Below are positions 11,893 to 23,722 of a stretch of 64,000 nucleotides of DNA, piece by piece. The stretch spans positions 3,898,142-3,962,141 of the forward strand of contig NC_085111.1 in assembly GCF_030269925.1 (NCBI RefSeq), in the 5' to 3' direction. Under the pieces are notes generated by a model. That model worked only from the letters and a program-made list of their open reading frames with translations. It did not search any database and was not told the origin of the DNA. Origin of the DNA: Bombyx mori (Eukaryota; Arthropoda; Insecta; Lepidoptera; Bombycidae). Every line of letters begins with the position of its first letter. Position 1 is the first letter of the stretch. Position numbers and translations under genes: made by a program.

Positions 11893-12977
11893 GTACTGCA
11901 TTCCCATACTTATTCATAAATAGCCACCCAGATAGAAACCACATACCCGAAAACCAAACCCATAACTATACCCTAAAACTCTATCAAAAAACTTTCTCAG
12001 ATGTTGTGCGCGAGCGTACAAAAACCCTAAATCAAAAAAAAAACTACAGATTTCTATCCAAATTTCTTTAAAAATGACATTGACACTGACCGGAAATCGA
12101 AACCAATACACAGAGGAGCCAAGGTTCTTAATTAAATATTAGACGGCGATCAAATATTAACATGTATAAGCGGACGGACAAGTAAACAAAACTTTGTGTA
12201 TGATTTTATCTACTTATTAAGATTGAATCATTATGTGTACAGCGATTTATAGAAAAACTTCTAGTCCAGCCTTACTTGTACCTAACTCGTACCTTTTCTG
12301 AAAACAGAGTTTGGTATTGGTACATAGTAGATAAGCTTGTTAACACACCGCATAGTCGCACTGATAACGCACTGAAATACGAAATAAAGCATTAAAGCCC
12401 AGTTTTCCTTAGTTTAAAACTAGCATAAATTTGTAAAAGAATATATGAACATATTATACGATTTCATAACACACGCCTAAAACTAAAACAATGTGAAACA
12501 TAAGACTTTAAAAACAGTCATAAAACCTATTTGCATGTATTCTAATGTCTTAAATCGGACGAAATTTATACAACCGTAGAATATAATGTATCTCATTCAA
12601 ACTCAGGTACCTATTTTAAAGTCAGAATGATTCATCTGAAATCATGTCCCAGGCTTAGGAGTGTATCATTCAAAGAAGTGCATGACAATACTAACAAAAA
12701 ACCAGACATTCTGGGGCCCCCCAAAAATTTTAACCAAACCTGAAACGTATTGATCATAATACATTGGTATTTAAATGTGCAGAATACATTTGAATGTTGA
12801 ATTAAAACAGCAATGGTAATACAACAAACTAAAGTTTCGTTTTCATTGCGTGCAGAGTGTAGACTAGGTAATACCGAAACACGATGAAATGTTTAGCTGT
12901 GATGTTATGGCGCGAGTTGTTTTATTCTTTTGTTGATCTTTATCACAACATTCACAATTATAAAGTAAATAGTCACA
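11893..12977. other. No gene or repeat recognised
   Basis: AT-rich sequence. A short minus-strand frame at 11914-12111 is not supported. Confidence 0.5.
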
Positions 12978-13500
12978 TTGCACTCTTTTTACCTGTGGTT
13001 TAGACCAAAATCTAATCTAGCCTGGCACAGTCCAATGAGTTATTTGAGAGGCGGTACCCAACCTTCCAGATCTGTGTATCCTGAAGTCCCATATTTCGAA
13101 TGGGGGGTTATTTTGTTGTTCATTATTTTCTTCATCCCTTCGCTTCAGAATGGATTCGCAATGTCAGTATGAAGCTCTTCTCAATCTGTGCTCATTGAAA
13201 ACTAAACATGTTGTCGCCTACAATAATAAATCACTGCTTCGTAATAGCACGCCATGCACACGAACTCGTACGAAATATCCTCGGTCTACCTCCCGTACGT
13301 TGATAGTATCTTTTATTCCTTCCCTGAAGTTTCAAAGGCAACTTCATAAGTTTCAATCTTCTTCTTCTAGCTCTTACTCTACATTGTGTGGATTCGGGGT
13401 TATGTCTCTCTTATGCTGCATAGGTATTTGGCAAGAGTTTTCCGGCCGCCTGTCTGACCTCAACCTTCCCTGGGTTAGTTCTTCACTAGTATAACCATTG
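12978..13500. other. Unidentified segment with long open frames
   Basis: A 114-codon plus frame (13150-13494) and an overlapping 64-codon frame lie in slightly GC-richer DNA. The serine-rich translation ('FQSSSSSSYS') has no recognisable domain, and the minus strand is interrupted by stops. It is more likely part of a decayed dispersed repeat than a host exon. Confidence 0.2.
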
Positions 13501-13560
13501 CAACGTACCACAGGGAGAAATTTATCTGCTTCTTCTTTTGGTATTTCTTTTATTTCATCC

Positions 13561-14281
13561 GGTTTGATGATTTACATTTTATTATAAAAATTACACAAAC
13601 ACTTAGGTTTCCAAAGATTAATAAGATAAAAAACTCACATTTTATTCGTTTTTCTGTATTATAATAATATAAAACTTTCACCATAGTGCAAAAATACATT
13701 CGTTGCAAATAGTTTTAAACATCAATTACTACATACTTATATATAGGAAGAATATTAGTGTTATCCAGACAATAAGTGTCAGATAAGTATGTAACCCATT
13801 AATTGTACGATAAATGTTGTGTTAATCTTTGAAATTTAAATTCTCATATAAAATTTACGATACTACCGCGTTCATTTAATAATTCGCAGATAAATTCATA
13901 TTTAAAATTTCTAATTAATTTAATTAGTTACGCGTATGAACAATCCTCATATATAATGAGAATGTTTTTGCATTTTATGTACCCAAAAAAGTATTACTTC
14001 ACATTCATAAATTGCAAACTCACGTCTAGAAAACACAAATGCGAATTAAATTCAGTGAATTGTCAATCTTACAAGGTCTTCTTTTGTTCACGATAAAGAG
14101 CACGCGGAAACAAATAAAAAAGGAATTTTCCTTCAAATATAAAACAAAGTTGATATTAAATGAATTTTACCTGATTGCATTTGTCGAGGCAAAAAATGAC
14201 CTTTATGAGTTAAGATATTAACTTCCACTGTTATTACGTGTAATGAAGTGTTCGTGTGAGTATCGTATTCTTTTACGTTTA
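13561..14281. other. No gene or repeat recognised
   Basis: Very AT-rich. A short frame at 14039-14221 has no recognisable similarity. Confidence 0.5.
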
Positions 14282-14712
14282 TCTGTATGTAATATTAATA
14301 CGTGAAACAAAAACTTTGTACCCACTTTTTACGAAAATTGCGCCGTCGGAATTGATGAAACTTCCCACACTAATAGAGAATATAGAGAAGGAGTGAAGCA
14401 CGCTAATTTTTTTAAAAATAATGCATAAAAAATACATTAAATGAATTTAAAAAAAACATTACACACACTACCATGTATTTGACACACACACGCATTTTTG
14501 TTTATTGTCAAACTTTTGTTATTGTTTAAAGGCTGTGGTCAAATTGAGAAAAGATTAATATTGTTTGTCTTTAATATTATTTTTCTATATTGTAGCCTTG
14601 GCGAAGCCTGTGATAATAAAACTATAGTCTTTTACAATAGAATCATAAGTAATGTTCAAACTAATAATTTCTATTAATTATAGCCGAATTTCGACTACTG
14701 GACGGCCACTAG
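14282..14712 (+). mobile_element. Non-autonomous Helitron, family 1 (431 bp)
   Basis: TC start after A, with 'aatattaatacgtgaaac' and 'aaaactttgtaccc' near the 5' end. Near the 3' end is a hairpin based on 'gaatttcgactact', followed by CTAG and T at 14709-14713. It has no open frame for Rep or helicase. Sister copies are at 15054, 18418, 32547 and 33340. Confidence 0.85.
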
Positions 14713-14789
14713 TTTTTATAAAGAGACTTAGAAAAGTATTCATAAAATCGTGAGTCAGTGTTTCAGAGTAGACTGTACATATTATGTAT

Positions 14790-14940
14790 TTATGTGAAAA
14801 ATTATAATTTGCGTAATTATCCTGAAGCAGTAATGCGTTCGGTTTGAAGGGTGGGGTAGCCGTTGTACTGTAAAAACGGAGTTCTTAGAACTCATATCTG
14901 AAGGTGGGCGGCAGCATTTACGTGTGTAAACCAATAAATA
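14790..14940 (+). mobile_element. Partial SINE body between two Helitrons
   Basis: 'aattataatttgcgtaatta' joins directly to 'gaagcagtaatgcg', so the 'ggtggtagg...ctgcc' part is deleted. It ends around 'gcagcatttacgtgtg' without a tail. Confidence 0.75.
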
Positions 14941-15053
14941 CTCTAGTAATAAGTACTCAGTGCTTAGAATATTATTTATGATATTACGTAATTATCGTCT
15001 AGTCTTCGAAATTAAATCGCTCCCAGAACAGCCAACAAGCAAATCAAAATAAA

Positions 15054-15469
15054 CTAGAGGTCCCGCAGTAGTCGAAATTCGACTATAATTTATTGGAATT
15101 GTAAGTTTGTACACTATTATGATTGTATTTTATACTTCTATAATCACAAATTTCGCCAAGACTACACTATAAAAAATATTAATAAAGACAAACAATATTT
15201 AATCTATTCTCAATTTGATCACAGACGTCAAGAACAAAAATTTGACAATAAATAGTATGCATGCGTGTGTGCGTCAAATACATGGAATGTAGTATGTGTA
15301 ATGTTTTCTTTATTGATTTAATTTAACTTTTATGCATTATTTAAAAAAAATATTAGTATTGTGCACTTCTCTATATTCTCTATAAGTGTGGAAAATTTCA
15401 TACTCCTCCGTCCGCGCAATTTTCGTAAAAAGGGATACAAAGTTTTTGCTTCACGTATTAATATACAGA
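15054..15469 (-). mobile_element. Non-autonomous Helitron, family 1 (416 bp), inverted relative to 14282 copy
   Basis: CTAG is at 15054-15057 with the 'tagtcgaaattcgacta' hairpin inside it, and the minus-strand TC start is at 15469. It lies tail to tail with the 14282-14712 copy, 341 bases apart. Confidence 0.85.
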
Positions 15470-15573
15470 TGTGGTACCTGTTTTTAAAAATAAAAGCAAT
15501 TATTGTCATTGCACGTAAATGAGAATAGGACCCATCTGGCGGTGGTCACCATGGCTCGGTGAGGTCATGAGTT

Positions 15574-15740
15574 TGCTTAGCGCGAGTTTTTTAACGTGCT
15601 CGATAGCGTAAAAGTTAACTTAAATTTGTATGCAGTTGTAGGAACACCCCTAGCGGCAAACATAGGCAAACGTTCCAACTCCATAAAAATTTGAGTTAAC
15701 TTTAACGCTATCGAGAACGTTAAAAAACTCGCACTAAGCA
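15574..15740. mobile_element. MITE with long terminal inverted repeats (copy 1)
   Basis: The left end ('gcgagttttttaacgtgctc', 'gatagcgtaaaagttaact') is mirrored at the right end ('gttaactttaacgctatcga', 'aacgttaaaaaactcgc'). Repeats of about 70 bases surround a ~30-base centre that encodes nothing. The second copy is at 34526-34674, and a single arm is at 40030-40100. The superfamily is not determined. Confidence 0.8.
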
Positions 15741-16604
15741 CACAGAACCAGGAAAACAGTCAAGCCGTTGCCTACTTACTATAACGTCTGATGAATATAC
15801 GAGTAAGTGACGAAATTATCATCAAATTGTATCAAAACAGAACATTTTGTTATTTTGCTGCGGAGTTGTACCACAAAAATTTTTATTAGTTTTGCTGATG
15901 TTTGATCTTTTAAAGACCATTACTTTTACTTTGTTATGGATAGATACGATCCACTGCACTTGGGAGACTCAATTGTTTACTTTCAGATCCGTCCGTCCTC
16001 TCATGGCGAAGAAGATAGTGCAGAACACATCCTGGAGAATAGAACTTATCTTGCTGACCTCAGACAAATACTTAGTACATAATAATATGGCCTACTATTC
16101 GATGCATTTATTATTCAGTTAAAACCACTAGTACGTTTGCTAGTACTGACTCACATAAAAATATGGTAATAAATATATCGTAATACACATAATATATAGT
16201 CCAAGATTGAAATGTAAGATTTAGGATACAAATTTGCAATTAGTAAGTTAAGACCGTTTTCAGTAGTAATTTATTCAAGTAAAATTCTTACTTTGATTAC
16301 ATATTAAAGGTTATTAAAAAAACGCGACTTAACGAAGCGGAACGCTAATTTCGCAAAACAAAAAAAAACACTGCAAAAATTTCAAAAATATTCATTCAAA
16401 TTTAATTAACCTACGTTTTATATTTCTCAATGTCAAGACAATGCCGGAACGGACTCGGTGCGCTGGACCCGATCGTTAAGAAGTATCTGTGTGAGAATAC
16501 CTGCCGAAATTTCCTCGCCCACGCTTTGATTAATATTTGAGATCCACTAAAAGCGTATGCAAAAGCATTCTGCACATATACGTTAGATTAATTCGCTAAG
16601 CAGC
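15741..16604. other. No gene or repeat recognised
   Basis: The 91-codon frame at 15847-16122 has no recognisable similarity. Confidence 0.5.
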
Positions 16605-16740
16605 TGTCCTTAAGGTGTTCGGTCTTTTGCGGAGGCGCTTGGCTGGCAAACCTTCCCTCCTTGCTGAGTTTTTGCTCGTCCACCTATCCTGGTGAAACTG
16701 GAAAGGCCTCCGAGCCACCAGTAATCATTCATTAAATAAA
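16605..16740 (+). mobile_element. 3' tail of a Jockey-clade LINE, diverged
   Basis: It matches the end of the element at 23491-28590 in reverse ('gcggaggcgcttggctggca', 'cctggtgaaactggaaaggc', 'ccaccagtaatc'), followed by an A/T-rich tail. It is old by its divergence. Confidence 0.8.
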
Positions 16741-17169
16741 GCATATACGTACAACTACAGTACAGCAAAAAACCAAACAACATAAATGAGAAAAACACAA
16801 TAACAACTAGACCCGGATGGACTAATTCCAAACGGGAATCAAATCCAATTCAATAATAAAAAGACATAAACAATGCGAGATTAAATCGTAAGAGTTGTTT
16901 TGAATACGCCTACGACTCGCGAATACCGAAGAAATACCTAAAATATTGTTTTCCTGACTCACCGGATCGTAGGTAATTTCGAGTACAGACGTACCCGGAT
17001 TATTTCTAGCAGACCGGTCGTCTTAATTATTAAGTACTGGACCGTTCGATCGTGTTCAGAAGTAATCACGGCTATTACTATATTAAAAAAACGAATCTAT
17101 ATTGTTCATGCGCAGTGTTTATTAACTTGTTAATTAATGACAAATATATCTATACGAATATATCTACAG
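16741..17169. other. No gene or repeat recognised
   Basis: AT-rich sequence without supported features. Confidence 0.5.
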
Positions 17170-17332
17170 ATAAACATGTCCTTCTTCAAACGAGGCTTGT
17201 GGAGAGTATTAAGCGGTAGGCAGCGGCTTGGCTCTGCCCCTGGCATTGCTGAAGTCCATGGGCAACGGTAACCACTCACCATCAGGTGGGCCGTATGCTC
17301 GTCTGCCTAAGGGCAATAAAAAAAAAACAAAA
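17170..17332 (+). mobile_element. 3' tail of the CR1-like LINE
   Basis: It starts inside the last codons of the element's ORF ('gtccttcttcaaacgaggct') and runs through the complete 3' end to 'gggcaataaaa' and A's. It is almost identical to 38372-38525, with one substitution in 'atgggcaacgg' and one short deletion, so it is a recent insertion. Confidence 0.93.
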
Positions 17333-17775
17333 AAACTATAATATAAAATTCTAAAACATAACATAGCTTTAAGTACTGTACCCGATCTTAAAACACAAGA
17401 GGTGTGGGTTGAAGCAATTGTCCAGCCGGCATTTGCAATCACGTAGAACAACAAGGTTCTAAGTTCTTAACCACGTGCTGAATATAGAACTCTGTGGAAA
17501 TAAGACGTGGCAATGTCATAGGAGAGTTTTTGCGATCGCCCACGCGGCTTGTTCGTCGACACCCTTACCAATGTATCATAGATGATTGTTTCACGAAGTA
17601 CGATCTTTATCTACACTAGTTTTTCTTTACAACATTTACATCTAAGCTTGGGCATGAATTTGAAGCCTTTAAAATGACACTGTTTTTCAGCTATATAGGA
17701 TGTTTCCATTCTCGAAGATAAATAGAAAACAGTGTGGTACTTTGATGTAATATTAACTTAAAATTTATTTGACAA

Positions 17776-17872
17776 GTTACTGGTGGTAGGATATCTTGAA
17801 CCTTTACGGGTAGGTCGTGGTAATTTCACTTATCTCTGCAGCAAAGCAGTTGTACGTTCCGTTTTGTCCTAA
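17776..17872 (+). mobile_element. Decayed SINE fragment
   Basis: 'gttactggtggtaggatatc' followed by worn 'acgggtagg' and 'gcaaagcagt' blocks marks an old, 3'-incomplete SINE. Confidence 0.6.
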
Positions 17873-18417
17873 TTTAGTGTTATCTATGAGCTGTTAGTTG
17901 ATTGATGTTTTGGTTCAAAATTTTCCTACATATTATTTAATAGAAATATAGTAGTTAGTAGTAGCTAGCAGAAATTTAGCAGTGCTTTTAATATATTTTA
18001 AAGCTATCATTTGTTTGCATAAATTAGTAAAAGAGGTTCCATAAAAAGTAAAGAAATATAATTAAAAAAATATATTTCTTTTTTGAAGACCTCTGTCGAA
18101 TGATGCGTATAAAAAATATCAATACGGAAACATTATCAAATTGGTAGTGAAACATTAGTAGGGGGCTCCGAAGAATTTGACTTAGAGTCCAAGGTCGATT
18201 CGTGCATTGTCTTTTTTTCTTGAATAAGATATATTTTACGTATCGTTTGACCCCGAATTGCGTAGGCAGTAAATGTACCTATAGAATTTAATGTGTTATG
18301 TTCGCTTCATTATTTTTGTGAGTTTCACTGACTATGAAGTCTGTTTGATTTTTAATGTTTTGTTACGAAAAGCAAGATAGAACGAATGCAAATTCATTCA
18401 ATTTTTTTTTCGTATTA
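17873..18417. other. No gene or repeat recognised
   Basis: AT-rich sequence without supported features. Confidence 0.5.
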
Positions 18418-18866
18418 TCTATATATTAATACGTGAAGCAAAAACTTTGTACCCCTTTTACGAAAATTGCGCGGACGGAGGAGTATGAAATTTTCCACAC
18501 TTAAAGAGAATATAGAGAAGGAGTGCACAATGGTAATTTATTTTTAAATAATGCATAAAACATAGTTTAAATCAATAAAAAAAACATTACACACACTACC
18601 ATGTATTTGACACAACACATACATAAAAATATACTCTTTGTTTACTGTCAATTGGGAAATTTTTGTTATTGTTTAAAGTCTGTGGTCGAATTCAAAATAG
18701 ATTGATATTGTTTGTCTTTAATATTATTGATCTATAGTGCAGTTTTGGTGAATACTGTGATTATATTATCGAAATATAATAGTGTTTGACAATAGAACCG
18801 TAGTAATGTTTAAACTTATAATTTCAATTAATTATAGTCGAATCTCGACTACTGCGGGACCACTAG
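18418..18866 (+). mobile_element. Non-autonomous Helitron, family 1 (449 bp)
   Basis: The TC start reads 'tctatatattaatacgtgaa', and the element ends with a hairpin and 'ggaccactag' before T. It is the best preserved 5' end of the family in the window. Confidence 0.87.
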
Positions 18867-19806
18867 TTATAATTAATATTCATTATTAAATTCCGTAAAC
18901 ACGAACTTTGAGAAGGATTTTATTTATATACACAAATTTTTAAAACATATAATGTTATTGTAACTGTCTGTTTTGATCATTGTCTATTTGGTATTGCTTC
19001 AGTTGAACAGATTAGTTCACAAGACACCGGGCGTTGGCTGACAACATTAATGTCGCAACTTGTCTTAAGACATGTGCACGGAGTCTTAATCTTAATGGAC
19101 GATGGTGACCCACCCTTAAAACAAGAACGCACTGATTGTTTCGCAGTAAATACGCAGGATTGTGGAACTTTATCTACGCGGTCTGACAATACACCAAACA
19201 CTGATAGTTCTCGAAGTAAGATAATTGAACCTTTCAATGCAGTAGTGATCTGATCGATTTTTAATTCGTTCGATGATTCTCATGAGTTGTTTTATTGCTA
19301 TCAATAACATTTCATGTGTCACGGGAATTAATTTTGCATATTTTAAAACTCGACATACTCAACAATACAATTAAACAACTTTTGTTACAATAAATGCAAA
19401 TAAAAACCAACCAAGTTCGGAAGTTATCAGAAGAGAGTCGCGTTCAAATGAAACCGAATAGCTTTAGATAATAATTATTTCAATGTAATTTTACATCGCA
19501 ATTATCATTTGACGTTTGTACATGTGTTAACGTCAGAATTTACAGCTCAATGTCAGCGACAGTCTATTGTTCAGTTGACAAAATTATTTAATAAAAACGT
19601 TTTACAGATATGTATTCGTTTCAATGTCTTATTAATAGTTTAACGCATGTGTGGCTTTGTTGTTTTTATTTGATTATGCTTTATATACAGTGTTAAATTG
19701 AATATTAATTAGGTACAGATTAATAAAAAATGCAATGTGTACTACTGACGGTAGCTGTTCGTATTCTGAGTTACTCTCTTACTCATGTGAGTACCATACT
19801 TTTTAT
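18867..19806. other. No confirmed gene; 113-codon stop-free frame at about 18914-19253
   Basis: On the plus strand one frame is open from a TGA near 18912 to the TGA at 19251, with its first ATG at 19050. The opposite strand is also open at 18977-19237. Both read mixed, protein-like composition, but I recognise neither. An open frame of this length is unusual at this base composition. The status is undecided. Confidence 0.25.
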
Positions 19807-20068
19807 TTTTATTTTTTATTGCTTCGATGGCGGACGAATTCACAGCCCACCTGTTGTTACGTGGTTACTGGAGCCCATAGACATCTACGACGTAAATGCG
19901 CCACCCACCTTGAGATATCAGTTCTAAGGTCTCAAGTATAGTTACAACGGCTGCCCCACCCTTCAAACCGAAACGCATTACTGCTTCACAGCAGAAATAG
20001 GCGGGGTAGTTGTACCTACCCGCGCAGACTCACAAGAGGTCCTACCAGCAGTAATTACGCAAATTAAA
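19807..20068 (-). mobile_element. Bombyx tRNA-derived SINE, 5'-truncated
   Basis: The reverse complement runs from 'attactgctggtaggacctc' to 'gcaataaaaaat', with the full body and tail. The 'ggtgggtggc' and 'gaagggtggggcagccgttg' blocks are clear. Confidence 0.88.
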
Positions 20069-20089
20069 ATTTAAAATAATAAAATTTAG

Positions 20090-20190
20090 TGTTCGACCTC
20101 ATGTCTCAAGGCGGGCGGTGGCATTAAGGTAACGACATTTATGGGATCCTGTAACCACTTAACAGCAGGCTAGTCATTAGCTCGTTGTAT
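20090..20190 (+). mobile_element. SINE 3' fragment in opposite orientation
   Basis: 'catgtctcaaggcgggcggt' and 'gtaaccacttaacagcagg' match the SINE body and tail with many changes. It lies only ~20 bases from the inverted copy at 19807-20068. Confidence 0.65.
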
Positions 20191-20389
20191 CTACGTACTA
20201 AAAATGAATACAAATTTAGCCGTTGTTAAATTATACTGTATTATGGGTACCTTCATATCGACTTTGACTAGGATTGGAACATTGGTCCTGATACGATAAG
20301 TATTATGTTACGTAAGTTACTGACCACTAAATTTCATTACCATCAGAGATACAGCAAATACGATTAACTTCATAATTATTCTGAAGCTT

Positions 20390-20590
20390 TTTGTTTTAGG
20401 AAGAAAGGATTACTGGTGGTCTGATGGCCTTTCTAGTTTCACTAGGACAGGTGGGCGAATATGGACTCAGCGAAGAGGGATGAGATTTGCTAACAGCAGT
20501 TCGAGCCCTCCGAAGGAAATTTAATAGCTCAACGGCAGCTGCTTCGTTAATGCATCTACTACCGGCTTGTAATCGCGACATTGAAGGGGC
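20390..20590 (-). mobile_element. 3' end of a Jockey-clade LINE, diverged
   Basis: It matches 23500-23690 ('gattactggtggtctgatgg', 'gtttcactaggacaggtggg', 'gcatctactaccgg'). It extends further 5' than the tails at 1 and 16605, and substitutions and small deletions show age. Confidence 0.82.
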
Positions 20591-21289
20591 CATGATGATG
20601 TTGTAATGAGTTGGATCTGACCAGTATGTTCTTAACATCATGCCGTTTAAAGACTGAGATGTGGTTTGCTCATCTACAAAGTTGATCAACTAGATTATTT
20701 TTATCTAACATAACTATGAGAATATTCGAAAATAACAAAATGTTTGAATCTTAAGAATTTTCTACACATAACTTTAACACACTAACTTATTTTATAATGG
20801 TGTGACTTAACTATTTGCACGTTCTTACCGCAAGAGTCGATGAATACAGCAAATTGTAGAAGAGCTCTAATGTCCATGCGTCTTTATGTGCATAGAGATC
20901 ATCCTTGCTTTGTTACGGTGCGGTCGTAATACAAAAGGTTGTAAATCTGCCGACCTTCCTCTTACTTCGCGGATCATGGCGAACGCACTTATCGTTCTAA
21001 AGATCGTGCTCACGCGCGATTTTGTCGCGACGACTGTGATTCAGAAAGAAATTTTAGTACAAAAAAATTCAATTTTTGTGACGCTACTTGATTAAATTTC
21101 GTTTATTTCAAATTTAAAAGATAAATCAAACGTTCTCCAAGCAACATCCTTAGGCTCGGATTTTCTTCGGTGTTTCGGGTATCAGAATAGATCTTTAGGA
21201 TGATTTAGAATTAAACCCGTAACATAAGTATCTGAAGACAACGTCTAGAAACTTCTTCGAGAAAGCGGCTTGGCAGGATAGCTCACTTA
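20591..21289. other. No gene recognised; GC-richer patch 20860-21060
   Basis: The 69-codon frame at 20886-21095 lies in a GC-richer patch but shows no recognisable domain. I see no second copy. Confidence 0.4.
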
Positions 21290-21409
21290 GCTACGATTAA
21301 AATTGTCGACACAGGCGATGGGGCAATACAAAGCCGCCATCGCTCTAAGCATATCCTAACGCCTGATCCATTTTCGGGATAGGCGCTCCAAGCAAGAGTT
21401 TGACGTGTA

Positions 21410-21606
21410 GAGTAACCCAGAGATTCTCGTCAGATCATATCAATGGGTCGCATTTTCGTTTCGGCGGTTGATTTAGCAAAACTTTGCTCTTGCTAAGACT
21501 AGTGTTAGCAAGTCCTCCCAGTTTTAGCACCGTGACCTTACCTACCAAATCGTGCGTAACTGGAATAGCCTCTTGGGCTATCAACGATTAGGTAAGGGAA
21601 AAAGGC
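21410..21606 (+). mobile_element. 3' end of the hairpin-tailed Jockey-type LINE, old
   Basis: 'tttgctcttgctaagactag', 'tgttagcaagtcctcccag' and 'aatagcctcttgggctatc' follow the order seen at 3215-3455, with many changes, ending in A's near 21606. Related sequence may extend upstream to about 21290. Confidence 0.6.
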
Positions 21607-21610
21607 ATCA

Positions 21611-23490
21611 GAAACAGCATCTCTAATGCAAAATGGACATGCAACAACCTTGTATTGTTGATCAACAGGGAAATTAGACTTGATCTTACAACACCTACAA
21701 TATTAGGATTACTCGTAATAATTACATAATGGTCTAGAATTTTCTTTATAAGATGTTCAAACGATAGCTTGAGGAATAAACGTTCACTTCAATACTGGTA
21801 ATACCACCAAAAACACTGTGCACACTACTCCTAACACATAACGATACGCTGTTTGGCCTTCAAGGAAAATTGTTTAGTTATATTTATACTGAACGTAGAA
21901 ATATATATTATTATATTTCATTTTAAAATACAAAGTGTTTTGATAAAAATGCCATATAATTAGATAGTTCATGTAAGCGAGAATTGTTTGGGGTATAACA
22001 AGAATATTCATAATTAAATGTCATATGCAAAATTTAGGTGGTCTAATCAACTATAAATGAGAGTAATAATTTAGGCTGTACCTCAGTTGCTTTTTATTAC
22101 TCTGATGGGAGATGGGGTGCTTCGTGCTTCATTATGGTGCCGACAAAATCTATCTCTCGCAAAGATTATAGACTGCATGACACCTTGAAATAAACACTGC
22201 TTCTATCAGGATTCCAATGAATTATTCAAAGAAGTCAATAAAAATTGATTGATCTTTTCAACGTAAATATAAAGTGACTTATGCACGCTACAATATGCAA
22301 ATTGATTTAGAATCGAAGCATAAATAATTACGGAAGTTAACAATTATTATCTGTGTTGACGGTGTAAGTTTTTATAATTATTAGTATCTTACTCTCAGGC
22401 TTATAAAAAAATATCTCGACATTTTTTTGCACGATCAGATCGGGAGCGATAAAATCTTTAGAGTTCGAACAGTAATAGATCACAGGATTGTCATGTTTGG
22501 TTGGAGAAGGTCCGCTCAGAAATAAAACTATCGGTTCCCGCCCTCGTGTAACTTGAAGACCCCTTTAAGCCACCAGCAATTGGGTAGGTAAAATAATTGG
22601 ATCGCATGATAAATATTTTGGAATGGAACCCGTTACGCTTTGTAAGGAAGTAAGTATAACAATTTGTAAATATAGTCAATGCAATTGATCCGATGATAAA
22701 GCCGTAGTTTCTTAATAACAAAGAAACTCATTTACAAATTTTTATCATCGTGTGAAGAATGCGTTTGCTGCAATCGGCGTGGGGGGAGTGGAGAATAATA
22801 GTTTGAAAGCAAGCTCTATAATCATTACAATAACACAAATATCACATAAAGTTATCAAGTAAATTTATGTTTTTTTTTCTTCAATATTTGTTGCCTAGAT
22901 GGCTGGGCGATGTGTCATTATTATACGTATTATGTCATTAGATTGAAAAATTTATAGGTCTTGTAATCTGGTTATATTTGGCTGAAAAACAACGTTACCA
23001 AATCATATTGTCACAATTACAGTACCTATTATTTTTAGGATCAGTATCGCACTCAGCTTCTGTTTTTTGATTTTTGATTAATTAAATTGATTTTATGTTG
23101 GTACCTGGCTCGCATTCTCCTAGCTAGAGATACCTACAAGATGCGATCTACAAATTGTCTTTGAAATCGCTTCAGTTATTTTTGCGCGATGCTCGAACGA
23201 ATAAGGGAACACAGACCAGATTATTCAGAATTGATGATATGATAAAACTGAATTAATGTATTTAGGTAAGGATATTGTCTCAGTTGATGGCGACATTTAC
23301 GAACATGTGCCAATTATCATAGAGATTTGAAATGTTCTAGATGCACGTGGAAAAATTACGACACATTTACAAATTTCGAAAAACGTACATAAATATATAC
23401 ACGCTTGCATGCTTCAACAAACTTAATATCAGTTTATATAATTGTTTGAGACGATACCATCGTCTCGTTTTTTTTTTTTTTTTTTTTTTT
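21611..23490. other. No gene; possible worn Jockey tail near 22495-22600
   Basis: 'aagccaccagcaattgg' near 22568 resembles the Jockey tail but is too diverged to be certain. Otherwise AT-rich and featureless. A perfect 8-base inverted repeat (gagacgat-acc-atcgtctc) lies at 23448-23466, against the LINE's A-tail. Confidence 0.5.
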
Positions 23491-23722
23491 TTTTATGATT
23501 GAAAGTTTACTGGTGGCCCGAAGGCCTTTCCAGTTTCACCAGGACAGGTGGGCGAGCAAAGGCTCAGCCAAGAGGGGTGGGATTTGCTAACAACTGCCCG
23601 AGCGCCTCCGAAGGAGACCTAACAACTCAAGAGCAATTGTTTCGCGAATGAATCTACTACCGGATCGGAATCGCGACCCGCTGAGAAGATCCGGCGAGAA
23701 ACTCAGCGGGCTGATGCATGGG

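Noticed and set aside
13150..13494. Host gene of 114 codons
   Set aside because: No recognisable domain, and low-complexity serine run. Kept only as an unidentified segment.
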